Part shown: piece by piece, positions 24,157 to 32,289 of the stretch
How positions within the stretch are numbered: the first letter of the stretch is position 1
How the letters are laid out: the number at the start of each line of letters is the position of its first letter
Origin: SAR86 cluster bacterium SAR86A
GTDB lineage: Bacteria > Pseudomonadota > Gammaproteobacteria > Magnimaribacterales > D2472
Assembly: GCA_000252525.1 (NCBI GenBank)
Contig: JH611157.1
Location: 159,837 to 204,070 of the forward strand
DNA: 44,234 nucleotides
Reading direction: 5' to 3'
Position numbers and translations under genes: made by a program
Notes under the pieces: generated by a model
The model's input: only the letters and a program-made list of their open reading frames with translations
What the model was told of the DNA's origin: nothing
Database searches by the model: none

Positions 24157-24941
24157 AAAATATATTATTTTTTGGTGGTGGTAATATTGCTCAAGCTTTA
24201 ATTTCAGGACTACTATTGAATGGAATGAGCAACAAAAATATTTTTTTTGTAGACAGAAATCCTTTAAATCAAAAAAAATTAAATAACTTAAAAGTTAAAA
24301 GTTTAAAAAAATCGAATTCTGATATAGATATAGTTATTTTATCTGTAAAGCCAAAAGATGCTATTCAAGCATACAAAGAAATTTTAAATAACTATAAAAA
24401 TCCTAAAATTGTCAGTCTTGTCGCTGGTATAAAATCCTCTACATACATCAAGCTGGATAATAAATCGGAATTTATGAGAGCAATGCCAAATACTGCATCA
24501 AAATATGGTCAAGGAATAACAGCTTTATATAATTCATCTTTTAAAAAAAGTAACTTTAAAAAGGTCTCTTCTATTTTCTCTAAATTAGGTACAGTTATTG
24601 AAGTAGATAATGATTCAAAAATAGATACTTTTACTGGTGTCATTGGAAGTGGGCCCGCATATTTTTTCCAAACTCTGAAATCATTTGAAAAAAAACTTAT
24701 GAGATTATGTAACCAAGATGAAAAAATTGTTAGAGAGATTATTGCTAATCTTATGAAAGGTGTTGGCTCATCAATTGAAAAAGACGGTGATTTGGATAAT
24801 CTAATTAAAGCAGTTGCTTCAAAGAAAGGAACGACAGAAGCTGGACTAAAGTCGCTTAAATCCAATAATTTAAATCAAATCTTTGAAAAAGGATTAAACG
24901 CTGCGATCAAAAGATCTAAGGAAATTTCAAATGAATTCTAA
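24153..24941 (+). CDS. proC: Pyrroline-5-carboxylate reductase
   Basis: A 262-residue ProC. The N-terminal Rossmann fold has FFGGGNIAQAL (6-16) and DIVILSVKPKD. The C-terminal part holds FMRAMPNTA, TGVIGSGPAYFFQ and the proline-binding KGTTEAGL motif. It reduces pyrroline-5-carboxylate to proline with NAD(P)H in the cytoplasm. The first glycine motif is GGGNIA, close to the usual GGGNMA. It overlaps yggS by 4 nt and yggT by 11 nt, within the conserved yggS-proC-yggT group. Confidence 0.94.
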   Translation: MKNILFFGGGNIAQALISGLLLNGMSNKNIFFVDRNPLNQKKLNNLKVKSLKKSNSDIDIVILSVKPKDAIQAYKEILNNYKNPKIVSLVAGIKSSTYIKLDNKSEFMRAMPNTASKYGQGITALYNSSFKKSNFKKVSSIFSKLGTVIEVDNDSKIDTFTGVIGSGPAYFFQTLKSFEKKLMRLCNQDEKIVREIIANLMKGVGSSIEKDGDLDNLIKAVASKKGTTEAGLKSLKSNNLNQIFEKGLNAAIKRSKEISNEF

Positions 24942-25455
24942 TATGCAAATACTTGGGCTTATTTTAAGTATATTAAATTACGCCCTTGTTTTTCTCTTCA
25001 TCTTTAATTTATTGAAAGTAAATTATTACAATCAAATTGTTTCAATATTTGTTAAAGCGTATAGCCCCATAGCAAAAATATTTTCACCCTTACCAATTCA
25101 AGCCCTTAATATTTTAATCTTGGCCATAGTATTTAAGCTTTCATCTCTTGTCATATATTTTGGTGATCAGTATGTAATTACAACATTATTAGGGGTGGCT
25201 GTAATTCAGACGATAATGATTATTTTAAGGATCATATTTTTTGCAGTAATTGGTGGTGTAATCCTAAGTTGGGTATCTCCATCAAACTCAAATGCTTTTT
25301 TAGAGTTAATTGAGGAAATATCTTATAAGTCTTTAATGCCGATAAGGAATTATATTCCATCAGCTGGAGGTTTGGACTTTTCTCCTCTTTTTGTTTTGAT
25401 TTTAATTAATCTAATTGAATCCTTCTTATCAGATATGCTTAGGTCAATAGTATGA
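24931..25455 (+). CDS. yggT: YggT family membrane protein
   Basis: A 174-residue inner-membrane protein with two YggT repeats. Each repeat has hydrophobic segments followed by a short conserved loop; the second reads VILSWVSPSN, then SYKSLMPIRNYIPSAGGLDFSPLFVLILI, which is the family's clearest mark. The family has been linked to osmotic tolerance and chromosome or division functions, without a settled mechanism. Position between proC and metX repeats the Pseudomonas gene order. Overlaps metX as ATGA. Confidence 0.9.
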   Translation: MNSNMQILGLILSILNYALVFLFIFNLLKVNYYNQIVSIFVKAYSPIAKIFSPLPIQALNILILAIVFKLSSLVIYFGDQYVITTLLGVAVIQTIMIILRIIFFAVIGGVILSWVSPSNSNAFLELIEEISYKSLMPIRNYIPSAGGLDFSPLFVLILINLIESFLSDMLRSIV

Positions 25456-26537
25456 AGACGGAAACAAAATTAATTCATTTTTCAGAAGGAATTGAGCTTG
25501 AATCAGGTGAGAAGCTCAATTCATTCGATTTAATGGTAGAAACATATGGTGAGCTTAATGAAGGCAAATCAAATGCAATTCTTCTATGTCATGCATTTTC
25601 AGGAAATCATCATGCAGCAGGAAGTTCTGAAGATTTTGGAATTGGTTGGTGGGATCAATTAGTTGGTCCTAGTAAAACAATCGACACCAATAAATATTTT
25701 GTTGTCTGTTGCAATAATCTAGGTGGATGTGCTGGTTCCTCGGGACCATCTTCAATTGATCCTTCATCGCAAAAAATATTTGGAAAATCTTTTCCTCAAG
25801 TAAGTGTCCTGGATTGGGTTAACTCACAAAAAATGCTTATGGATAAATTAAACATAGAGTGTTGGCATTTTGTAGCAGGTGGAAGTTTGGGCGGAATGCA
25901 AGCTCTGCAATGGTCAATTTCATATCCAGATAAAGTTAAAAAGGCTGGAATTTTTGCTGCAGCTTCAAAATCTAGTTCTCAGAATATTGCGATGAATGAA
26001 GTTGCAAGAGAATCTATAAGAAAAGATGAGAACTTTCATAATGGAAATTATTATGAGCACAACGTTATACCTAAAAATGGGATTAAAACTGCAAGAATGC
26101 TTGGTCACATTACATATCTTTCAGAAGAACATATGGATTCAAGATTTGGGAGAAAATTTCAAGATGAAGGTTCAAAAGTAGAAGAGTCCGTAAGCTTCGA
26201 AGTCGAAAATTATTTGCAATATAAGGGTGAACAGTTCTCAGAGCTATTTGATGCAAATTCATATATTTTAATGACAAAAGTAATGGACAGTTACGATGCT
26301 GGAAAGGATAAAACACTAGTTGAGGCTTTAAAAGATGTAAAAGCTGAGCTCTTAATTGTTGGTTTTTACTCAGATTGGCTATACCCACCAGAAAGAGGAA
26401 AGGAAATACAAATAGCTGCAATGAATAATAATATAAGGTCCTCTTTTGTGGTTCTCCAGGGAGATCATGGACACGATAGTTTTCTTTTTAGTTCAAAAAC
26501 TTACTCAAATTTAATTACAAATTTCATAGAATCATAA
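25452..26537 (+). CDS. metX: Homoserine O-acyltransferase MetX
   Basis: A 361-residue alpha/beta hydrolase-fold acyltransferase. It has LCHAFSGNHHAAG, NNLGGCAGSSGPSS, the nucleophile Ser145 in GGSLGGMQALQWS, and late acid and base motifs SDWLYPP and GDHGHDSFLF. It activates homoserine by acylation, the first committed step of methionine synthesis. Known gammaproteobacterial MetX enzymes paired with MetW often use succinyl-CoA rather than acetyl-CoA, so the acyl donor is uncertain from sequence. The start overlaps yggT (ATGA) and the stop overlaps metW (TAATG). Confidence 0.93.
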   Translation: MKTETKLIHFSEGIELESGEKLNSFDLMVETYGELNEGKSNAILLCHAFSGNHHAAGSSEDFGIGWWDQLVGPSKTIDTNKYFVVCCNNLGGCAGSSGPSSIDPSSQKIFGKSFPQVSVLDWVNSQKMLMDKLNIECWHFVAGGSLGGMQALQWSISYPDKVKKAGIFAAASKSSSQNIAMNEVARESIRKDENFHNGNYYEHNVIPKNGIKTARMLGHITYLSEEHMDSRFGRKFQDEGSKVEESVSFEVENYLQYKGEQFSELFDANSYILMTKVMDSYDAGKDKTLVEALKDVKAELLIVGFYSDWLYPPERGKEIQIAAMNNNIRSSFVVLQGDHGHDSFLFSSKTYSNLITNFIES

Positions 26538-27127
26538 TGGCTATAAAACTTTCAAAAATTATAAACAGTTGGGTTCCAGAAAATTCAAAAGTGATTGATT
26601 TTGGTTGTGGTGATGGATCTTTATTAAAAGAATTATTTGAAAATAAGCAAGTGCTTGGATATGGCGTTGAGATAAATGATACAAAGATAGAAAAATGTAT
26701 TGAGAAAGGCGTACCTGTAATAAAACTTAATATAGACAAGGGCCTAAATGACTTTATGTCATCAAATTTTGATTTATCGATTATGGCCAGATCAATTCAA
26801 TGTCTTAAAAATCCTGATCTTGCTCTAAATAGAATGCTGGAGTTATCAAAAAGATGTGTTGTGACTCTTCCTAATCTTGGCTATTGGAGATGTAGAATAA
26901 ACCTTGCATCAGGGAAAATGCCAATTACACCAGAGCTGCCCTCTAGCTGGTATGAAACAGAAAACATTCACTTGTGTACGATCAAAGATTTTGAAAATCT
27001 TTGTTTAAAAGAAAATATTAATATTAAAGATAAAGTTTTCATAAATAGAAACGGTGATCAAGGCGGTTTATCTAAAATCAATCCAAATTTATTTGCTGTA
27101 GAAGGAGTCTATTTACTTGAAAAGTAA
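26537..27127 (+). CDS. metW: Methionine biosynthesis protein MetW
   Basis: A 196-residue SAM-methyltransferase-fold protein. Motif I is VIDFGCGDGSLL (about 20-31). Other MetW marks are SIQCLKNPDLALNRML and a conserved VTLPNLGYWRCRINLASGK block, followed by SWYETENIHLCTIKDFE. In bacteria with metX-metW pairs the two proteins act together to give active homoserine acyltransferase. MetW's own catalytic role is not settled. Translational coupling to metX (one-base overlap) fits a complex. SD AAGGAG for the next gene lies inside its 3' end. Confidence 0.93.
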   Translation: MAIKLSKIINSWVPENSKVIDFGCGDGSLLKELFENKQVLGYGVEINDTKIEKCIEKGVPVIKLNIDKGLNDFMSSNFDLSIMARSIQCLKNPDLALNRMLELSKRCVVTLPNLGYWRCRINLASGKMPITPELPSSWYETENIHLCTIKDFENLCLKENINIKDKVFINRNGDQGGLSKINPNLFAVEGVYLLEK

Positions 27128-27728
27128 TGGTGACATCCTTATTGCTTCATCAAATAAGGGAAAATTAAAAGAATTTAAAAAACTATTCAAAAATCATAAA
27201 GTTTTTTCTTTATCTGATCTTAATATAGAAGATGCTATAGAAGATGGGGATTCCTTTTTAGAAAATGCAATGATTAAAGCAAAACATGGCGCTAAAGAAT
27301 CTAAAATTTATACGATTGCAGATGATTCAGGAATTGTTGTCCCTGAATTAGGCTATGAACCAGGCATTTATTCTGCAAGATATGCTGGCGAGGGTGCTAG
27401 TGATAAAGATAACAGAGATAAGATTATCCAGAAGTTGATTGAAAAAAAAGAAGAGAGTCTTGAAGCTTTCTATGTTTGTGTTCTTGTTGGACTAAAGAGT
27501 CCTAATGATCCGATGCCAATAGTAACTCAAGGTGAAATTCATGGGAGAATATCGATAAATAGTTCAGGAGAAGGAGGATTTGGATATGACAAAATCTTTT
27601 ATCCCGATGGCTATGATTGCTCAATGGCTTCTTTAGACCAACAAATTAAAAATAAAGTTAGTCACAGAGCCATTGCTTCAGAAAAATTTATAAAATTGTT
27701 TAACAGTAGTTATGATACTTTTTTATAA
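27117..27728 (+). CDS. rdgB: XTP/dITP diphosphatase (RdgB/HAM1)
   Basis: A 203-residue HAM1-family nucleotide pyrophosphatase. It has ILIASSNKGKLKEFKKLF, TIADDSGIVVPEL with the metal aspartates, GEGGFGYDKIFYP and SHRAIA near the end. It hydrolyses dITP, ITP and XTP, keeping deaminated purines out of DNA and RNA. The start is a TTG at 27117 with AAGGAG 9 nt upstream; no in-frame ATG lies near the expected N-terminus. It overlaps metW by 11 nt and the end of the convergent trmB by 19 nt. Confidence 0.94.
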   Translation: MKSNGDILIASSNKGKLKEFKKLFKNHKVFSLSDLNIEDAIEDGDSFLENAMIKAKHGAKESKIYTIADDSGIVVPELGYEPGIYSARYAGEGASDKDNRDKIIQKLIEKKEESLEAFYVCVLVGLKSPNDPMPIVTQGEIHGRISINSSGEGGFGYDKIFYPDGYDCSMASLDQQIKNKVSHRAIASEKFIKLFNSSYDTFL

Positions 27729-28357
27729 TTAAATTCAAATAACTCTCTGCCCTCATCTTTCCCTCTTCTTTCAAACTTAGAAAGAGAGTCTTTTTGAAAA
27801 GATTTGTTTGAAGATGGCTTAAATAATTTATTTTTTACAAATAATTCAGAAATGCTTTCTGCATAGTTTTCCCAATCTGTAGATATGTATATATTTGAAT
27901 CGTCCTTCATAAAATCATGGACCATTTCTAAAAAAGATTTATTTATTAGTCTTCTTTTGTGATGTTTTTCTTTTGGCCAAGGATCGGGACAAATAATAAT
28001 CACTGAATCAAATACTATTTTTGGGCTTTGATCTAAAAGTATCCTGATATCGTCTGAAAAAATTTTTATGTTATTGATATTGTTTTCTTTTATGCTCGAA
28101 ACCAAAGTTCCTATGCCTGACATATAGACCTCAGAACCTATAAATAAATAGCTAGGATTATTTATTGCTTGAAAAATAATATTTTCAGCATTACCAAAGC
28201 CAATTTCTAAATAACATTTATCAAAGTGTTTGCTGAAATCTTCTACTTCCTGAATACTTTTTACAGAAAATTCTGATAAAGAGCTCAAACTGTGGGTCTG
28301 CTTTTTAGTTATTCGGCCTTTTCTTTTTACAAACGAAGGAAGAAACTTTAATTGCAT
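27710..28357 (-). CDS. trmB: tRNA (guanine-N7)-methyltransferase
   Basis: A 215-residue TrmB. It has the SAM site LEIGFGNAENI, then IGSEVYMSGIGTLV, and the family hallmark CPDPWPKEKHHKRRLINKSF, with IYISTDWENYAE further on. It makes m7G46 in the variable loop of tRNAs. It is encoded 15 nt after rpoH on the minus strand and may be co-transcribed with it. Its 3' end overlaps rdgB by 19 nt. Confidence 0.94.
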   Translation of the reverse strand: MQLKFLPSFVKRKGRITKKQTHSLSSLSEFSVKSIQEVEDFSKHFDKCYLEIGFGNAENIIFQAINNPSYLFIGSEVYMSGIGTLVSSIKENNINNIKIFSDDIRILLDQSPKIVFDSVIIICPDPWPKEKHHKRRLINKSFLEMVHDFMKDDSNIYISTDWENYAESISELFVKNKLFKPSSNKSFQKDSLSKFERRGKDEGRELFEFNYKKVS

Positions 28358-28372
28358 TGCTAAATGCTAGAT

Positions 28373-29233
28373 TTATGCAAAATCTACCATAAACGCTTTC
28401 AATTTTTTAAGTGCGCTGTTTTCAATTTGTCTAATTCTTTCAGCGGACACTTTATATTCATCAGCTAAATCATGAAGAGTAGCCTTTTCATCTGATAGGT
28501 ATCTTCTATTAAGAATATCTTTACTTCTATCATCAAGAGTTTTTAGTGCTGCAAGAAGCTCTTCCTTGTTTACTTGTTCGGCTTGCTCTGATGCAACTAT
28601 GATTTCAGGATCATATCTTTTATCTTCTAAATATTGAGAAGGAGACATAATTTCATCATCGTCACCAGAGGGAACTGGTGAATCAAATGATGAATCATTT
28701 GAAGACAGTCTATTTTCCATGTGAAGTACATCTTTGACCTCAACATTTAGGTCAGATGCAATTTTTTCAGCTTCTTCTTTAGTCAGCCAATCTAGTGATT
28801 TCTTTTTGCTTCTAAGATTAAAGAATAGTTTTCTTTGCGCTTTAGTTGTAGCAATTTTTACTAATCTCCAGTTTTTAAGAATATATTCATGAATCTCAGC
28901 TTTAATCCAATGAACCGCAAAAGAAACTAATTTCACGCCTCTATGAGGATCATATTTATCTACAGCTTTCATTAAGCCAACATTACCCTCCTGAATAATA
29001 TCTCCCAGCGGTAATCCATAACCTTGATATGATCTTGCAATATGAACCACAAATCTTAAGTGATGAATCACGAGCTGTCTTGCAGCATCTAAATCATCTT
29101 CCTCATATAATTTTAAAGCAAGTTCTTGCTCCTCTTCCTTGGTAAGAATAGGTATTGAATGAACAGATGAAAGATATGATTCAATATCTTTACCTGGACT
29201 ATTTAATTGTGAGGGTTGTAACTGTGTGCCCAT
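28373..29233 (-). CDS. rpoH: RNA polymerase sigma-32 factor
   Basis: A 286-residue group 3 sigma factor. Region 2 holds LVIHHLRFVVHIARSYQGYG, DIIQEGNVGLMKAVDKYDP and FAVHWIKAEIHEYIL. The RpoH box (QRKLFFNLR) follows, and region 4 ends with the HTH DLADEYKVSAERIRQIE. It directs transcription of heat shock genes; hspQ here is a plausible target. In E. coli its mRNA folds into a thermosensor. The leader here is short and very AT-rich, and I cannot identify such a structure. It is not next to ftsX, its common neighbour in gammaproteobacteria. Confidence 0.95.
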   Translation of the reverse strand: MGTQLQPSQLNSPGKDIESYLSSVHSIPILTKEEEQELALKLYEEDDLDAARQLVIHHLRFVVHIARSYQGYGLPLGDIIQEGNVGLMKAVDKYDPHRGVKLVSFAVHWIKAEIHEYILKNWRLVKIATTKAQRKLFFNLRSKKKSLDWLTKEEAEKIASDLNVEVKDVLHMENRLSSNDSSFDSPVPSGDDDEIMSPSQYLEDKRYDPEIIVASEQAEQVNKEELLAALKTLDDRSKDILNRRYLSDEKATLHDLADEYKVSAERIRQIENSALKKLKAFMVDFA

Positions 29234-29250
29234 AATATAAATAAAATTTA

Positions 29251-29273
29251 TAATTAATTATATCAATTAATTA
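29251..29273 (-). promoter_or_regulatory. AT-rich dyad and -10 candidate upstream of rpoH
   Basis: TAATTAATT (29251-29259) and AATTAATTA (29265-29273) form a perfect 9-bp inverted repeat with a 5-nt spacer. Read on the minus strand it contains TATAAT (29262 to 29257), about 24 nt before the rpoH ATG, a reasonable -10. No good -35 is visible. In sequence this AT-rich a dyad of only A and T can arise by chance. Confidence 0.35.
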
Positions 29274-29287
29274 TGAATAATAGAAAA

Positions 29288-30100
29288 TTATACCAATTTT
29301 TTGAAAAAATCTCCTAAAACAGGTAAAAAATCACTTTTAATTGAATTATTTCTAAAGGCTATAAAGAATGGATTTAGTATTGAATCCTCCTTTGCATAGG
29401 CCAATTCCTCATAATCTCCAATTTTGATAACACTTCCTCCCTTTTGGTTAAGGACTGCATGAGCAGCAGCTATATCCCATTCAGAAGTGGGGCCAAATCT
29501 GGGGTAAATGTCAGCCTCGTTATCTGCCAAACTACATAGTTTCAACGAACTACCCTTCTCAATAATCTCATAATCTATGTTTTGTGATTCAATGTAATTA
29601 AGAAAAGCCGTATCTTTGTCACTTTTATGACTTTTGCTCATTACAATTCTTAACTTATCATAAGAATCATTTTGTGACTGCACATCTTCAAAAATAGATC
29701 CATGCCAAATTTTTCCAGTTACAGGTGCGCCAACAATACCAAATACAACTTTCTTATTGTTAATCATTGCAATATTTACGGTAAATTCACCAGTTTTATT
29801 AATAAACTCTTTGGTTCCATCAAGAGGATCAACTAACCAATATGTTTGGTCTAGACTTTTTATTAGATCCTCACTAAAAGTTTCCTCTGAGATAATTGAA
29901 ATATCCTTTGAAATTTTCTCTAATGAATTCAGTATTATTTCATTAGATTTTTTATCTGCTTTTGTTAAAGGAGAGCCGTCTGATTTTTCTTCTTGATCAA
30001 AGCTATCAGAATTATAAATCTGCATAATTTCATCAGAGGCAAAATTAACGCATTCTATTAGTGCGCCTAAATGATTATCAAAAAAATTTTTACTTACCAT
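29288..30100 (-). CDS. cysQ: 3'(2'),5'-bisphosphate nucleotidase CysQ
   Basis: A 270-residue inositol monophosphatase-fold enzyme started at the ATG at 30098-30100. A TTG at 30107-30109, overlapping the upstream stop as TTGA, would add three residues. Metal-site motifs are ISEETFSED, VDPLDGTKEFI and SEWDIAAAHAVL; the spacing and the phrase GEFTVNIAMI are CysQ-like. It hydrolyses 3'-phosphoadenosine 5'-phosphate, a by-product of sulfate assimilation and acyl carrier protein activation. It is the last gene of an operon with two exported phosphatases. Confidence 0.9.
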   Translation of the reverse strand: MVSKNFFDNHLGALIECVNFASDEIMQIYNSDSFDQEEKSDGSPLTKADKKSNEIILNSLEKISKDISIISEETFSEDLIKSLDQTYWLVDPLDGTKEFINKTGEFTVNIAMINNKKVVFGIVGAPVTGKIWHGSIFEDVQSQNDSYDKLRIVMSKSHKSDKDTAFLNYIESQNIDYEIIEKGSSLKLCSLADNEADIYPRFGPTSEWDIAAAHAVLNQKGGSVIKIGDYEELAYAKEDSILNPFFIAFRNNSIKSDFLPVLGDFFKKLV

Positions 30101-30105
30101 TTTAT

Positions 30106-31233
30106 TCAAATATTACAACTTTGGTTATCAAGATTTTTGTAATCAATTGCTTCAAGGATTTTATAATGAATGTCTGTATTATCCATCAATCCTTGAAATA
30201 GTTCTGCTCCAGGACCATAAGCATGCACTCCTACAGGAATCGAAGTGTGTCTTCCAGTACCCCATTGAACAACAACTTTGTCATCGTCTTGCTTAAGGAT
30301 TTGTAATCCTCCAGTTTCATGATCAGAAGTAACTATTAACAGTGTCTCGTTATCTTCATTTACAAAGTTAATCAAATCTCTAATGGTTAAATCAAAATCT
30401 TTAAACTCCTCTATCATTTCATTTGCATCGTTATCGTGTGCAGCCCAATCTATTTGACTACCTTCTGTCATTAAAAAGAACCCATTACACTGCTTGTTCA
30501 AATGATTTAATGCAAAATTTGTCATTTCTCTTTGAGTTGGTTTTTCATTTGATCGCTCAATGCCATCATCGTCAAAAAGACCAATAAGCTTTTTAGAATG
30601 ATCAAAATTTAATTGCAGAGACTCTTTCTCTGTGAGCACGTAGTGTGTGTCATTAATTTTATTTAAATCAAAAAATTCTTTACCTCCTCCTAAAGCAATA
30701 TCAATTGAAGAATTAATAAGCTGATTGGCAATATTTTTGTATTCATATCTGCTGTCAATGTGAGCATATAAAGCTGCAGGCGTCGCATGAGTTACTGAAG
30801 ATGTTGCGACTATGCCCGAGGCATAACCCTTTTCATGAAGCATTTCTACAATGGTGTCTAATATTTTTTTGTCTGGATCCAATGACAAATATCTATTTTT
30901 TGTTTTATATCCAGTTGACCATGCTGTTGCTGCTGCTGCCGAATCTGTATATGCATTGTTATAAGAATGGGTTAAAGAGGTGCCTAGATATGGGATTTGA
31001 TCAATAAAAAGTCTATGGTCTAGACCACCAATTGCAATACGTGACAAAGTTATCTGATTAGGCCCAACCCCATCCCCAATAGCAAGAATTATATTCTTGG
31101 CTTTTAAGTTATTAGGAAAATCTTTAATTTCAATAAATTCTGTTTTTTTTGTGCCGATTGAAATCGATTCAGTCTTCTTAGATGTATCACATGATGAAAT
31201 TACTAAGACTATTAAGAGAAAAATATATTTCAT
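30106..31233 (-). CDS. Alkaline phosphatase family lipoprotein
   Basis: A 375-residue alkaline phosphatase with a lipoprotein signal (lipobox ISSC, Cys15). The active site is nearly complete: Asp54 in IGDGVG, nucleophile Ser98 in YTDSAAAATA, Glu257, Asp262 and His266 in TEGSQIDWAAHDND, Asp304 and His305 in TSDHETGG, and His329 in GTGRHT. It should release phosphate from organic esters outside the inner membrane. It is shorter than E. coli PhoA (471). It lies 6 nt after the HAD phosphatase gene and overlaps cysQ, forming a phosphatase operon. I see no clear Pho box. Confidence 0.9.
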   Translation of the reverse strand: MKYIFLLIVLVISSCDTSKKTESISIGTKKTEFIEIKDFPNNLKAKNIILAIGDGVGPNQITLSRIAIGGLDHRLFIDQIPYLGTSLTHSYNNAYTDSAAAATAWSTGYKTKNRYLSLDPDKKILDTIVEMLHEKGYASGIVATSSVTHATPAALYAHIDSRYEYKNIANQLINSSIDIALGGGKEFFDLNKINDTHYVLTEKESLQLNFDHSKKLIGLFDDDGIERSNEKPTQREMTNFALNHLNKQCNGFFLMTEGSQIDWAAHDNDANEMIEEFKDFDLTIRDLINFVNEDNETLLIVTSDHETGGLQILKQDDDKVVVQWGTGRHTSIPVGVHAYGPGAELFQGLMDNTDIHYKILEAIDYKNLDNQSCNI

Positions 31234-31239
31234 TAAGTT

Positions 31240-32076
31240 TTAATCAAGAGCCTTCATTCTTTGTTTTATTCTATCGCTTTGCTCTGGAAAACAACTCCAA
31301 CAATGGTCATATATTGCCTCTTCCCACTCACCATACATTGGATTAATAATCATGAACCATTTTTCTCCCCACATGTTTGCGTATTTATCTATTAAATCCT
31401 TTCTACTTTGCACACTTGTAGCGGTCTCTTTAAGAGGTATAAAGTCATCTAGTTGGTCACCAAAAATTTGAATGATACGAAAATCTTTTTTAATTAAATC
31501 TCTTCTACTTGTCTTATCTGAAGTCCAACCTTTTTCATTTTTCATAAGAAGAACATCAATATCACTATCAAATGGCAATCCTAATGCTTTTATATTGTTA
31601 CGCGTGTATTCCTCTAAATCATGAGTCCTATTTGTTACATAAAAGATTTTAATTCCTCTGTCATCAGCATAACTAAGATAGTCTTTTACTCCGGGTAAGG
31701 CACCAGCTGCCTCCTCAGACACCCATTCTTTCCAGCCAATGGGATAACTTGTTCCATTTCTAATGCTTCTTACCTGATGTTCTGAATTATCAAGAACAGT
31801 CTCATCAATATCTAAAATGATTGCTGGAGGCAAACTTTGATAATTATCACTTTGATCCAAGACAGCTGTCCAAGATTTATCTTCTAAAGCCTTATCTATA
31901 TTTTTTTGTGCAGAAGAATATACTTGAAAGGTATTTGCTTTAAATTCAGCGGATGTTCGTTTAAACAAAACTGCAAGAAGTGATTGTGACTGATAAGAAT
32001 TATCTATTTCACTTGCAAGTGGAGCGTTGTTGAAAAAAATTATGCAGTATAAAAATATGTGTCTTAATGATTTCAT
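31240..32076 (-). CDS. HAD subfamily IIIB acid phosphatase, e(P4)-like
   Basis: A 278-residue exported HAD phosphatase. The signal peptide runs to about residue 22 (NNAPLASE). The nucleophile motif is ILDIDETVLDN (Asp89, Asp91, Thr93), followed by FYVTNRTHDLEEYTRNNIKALG (motif II Thr) and FGDQLDDF (motif IV acids). The pattern fits class C/lipoprotein e(P4)-type 5'-nucleotidases, which dephosphorylate nucleotides in the envelope. No lipobox cysteine is placed at the cleavage site, so it may be soluble in the periplasm. First gene of the operon with the alkaline phosphatase and cysQ. Confidence 0.88.
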   Translation of the reverse strand: MKSLRHIFLYCIIFFNNAPLASEIDNSYQSQSLLAVLFKRTSAEFKANTFQVYSSAQKNIDKALEDKSWTAVLDQSDNYQSLPPAIILDIDETVLDNSEHQVRSIRNGTSYPIGWKEWVSEEAAGALPGVKDYLSYADDRGIKIFYVTNRTHDLEEYTRNNIKALGLPFDSDIDVLLMKNEKGWTSDKTSRRDLIKKDFRIIQIFGDQLDDFIPLKETATSVQSRKDLIDKYANMWGEKWFMIINPMYGEWEEAIYDHCWSCFPEQSDRIKQRMKALD

Positions 32077-32084
32077 AGTACAAG

Positions 32085-32098
32085 AGCATTATAATGCT
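32085..32098. promoter_or_regulatory. 14-bp perfect palindrome with mirrored -10 boxes
   Basis: AGCATTATAATGCT (32085-32098) is its own reverse complement. It contains TATAAT on the + strand (32090-32095) and TATAAT on the minus strand (32093-32088). It sits between the divergent phosphatase operon (start at 32076) and the 53-codon gene (start at 32128). It could be a shared bidirectional -10 element, an operator covering both, or both. Confidence 0.5.
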
Positions 32099-32127
32099 AA
32101 GATTATAATTAGTTACAAAAATTATTT

Positions 32128-32289
32128 ATGGATAATAGATTAATAGAAAATTTAGAAAAATTAAAAAAGATGCTTGTTCTTTTGAGTGAAGAAAGAAAGG
32201 TTGTCTTGTCTCATCATAAAACTTTTGAGCATGTTGAAAAAATGAGATCGATTGTTAACGAATCTATAGAAATGGCGAATAAATCATGA
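32128..32289 (+). CDS. Small 53-residue coupled protein, function unknown
   Basis: An open frame of 54 codons from the ATG at 32128 to a TGA overlapping the ATG of the crotonase gene (ATGA). The product starts MDNRLIENLEKLKKMLVLLS, is highly charged, and reads as one or two amphipathic helices (LEKLKKMLVLLSEERKVVL, then HHKTFEHVEKMRSIV) with no signal peptide. I recognise no family. The exact stop-start overlap with a real gene, the divergent promoter region upstream and the absence of another gene in 32077-32285 argue that it is translated. No ribosome binding site is evident. Confidence 0.6.
   Translation: MDNRLIENLEKLKKMLVLLSEERKVVLSHHKTFEHVEKMRSIVNESIEMANKS

Noticed and set aside
24509-24865. 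118-codon minus-strand open frame inside proC
   Set aside because: It lies wholly opposite a well-conserved enzyme gene and shows no recognisable domain or ribosome binding site.
26110-26421. 103-codon minus-strand open frame inside metX
   Set aside because: Leu/His-rich product typical of the antisense reading of an AT-rich gene; it sits inside conserved MetX.
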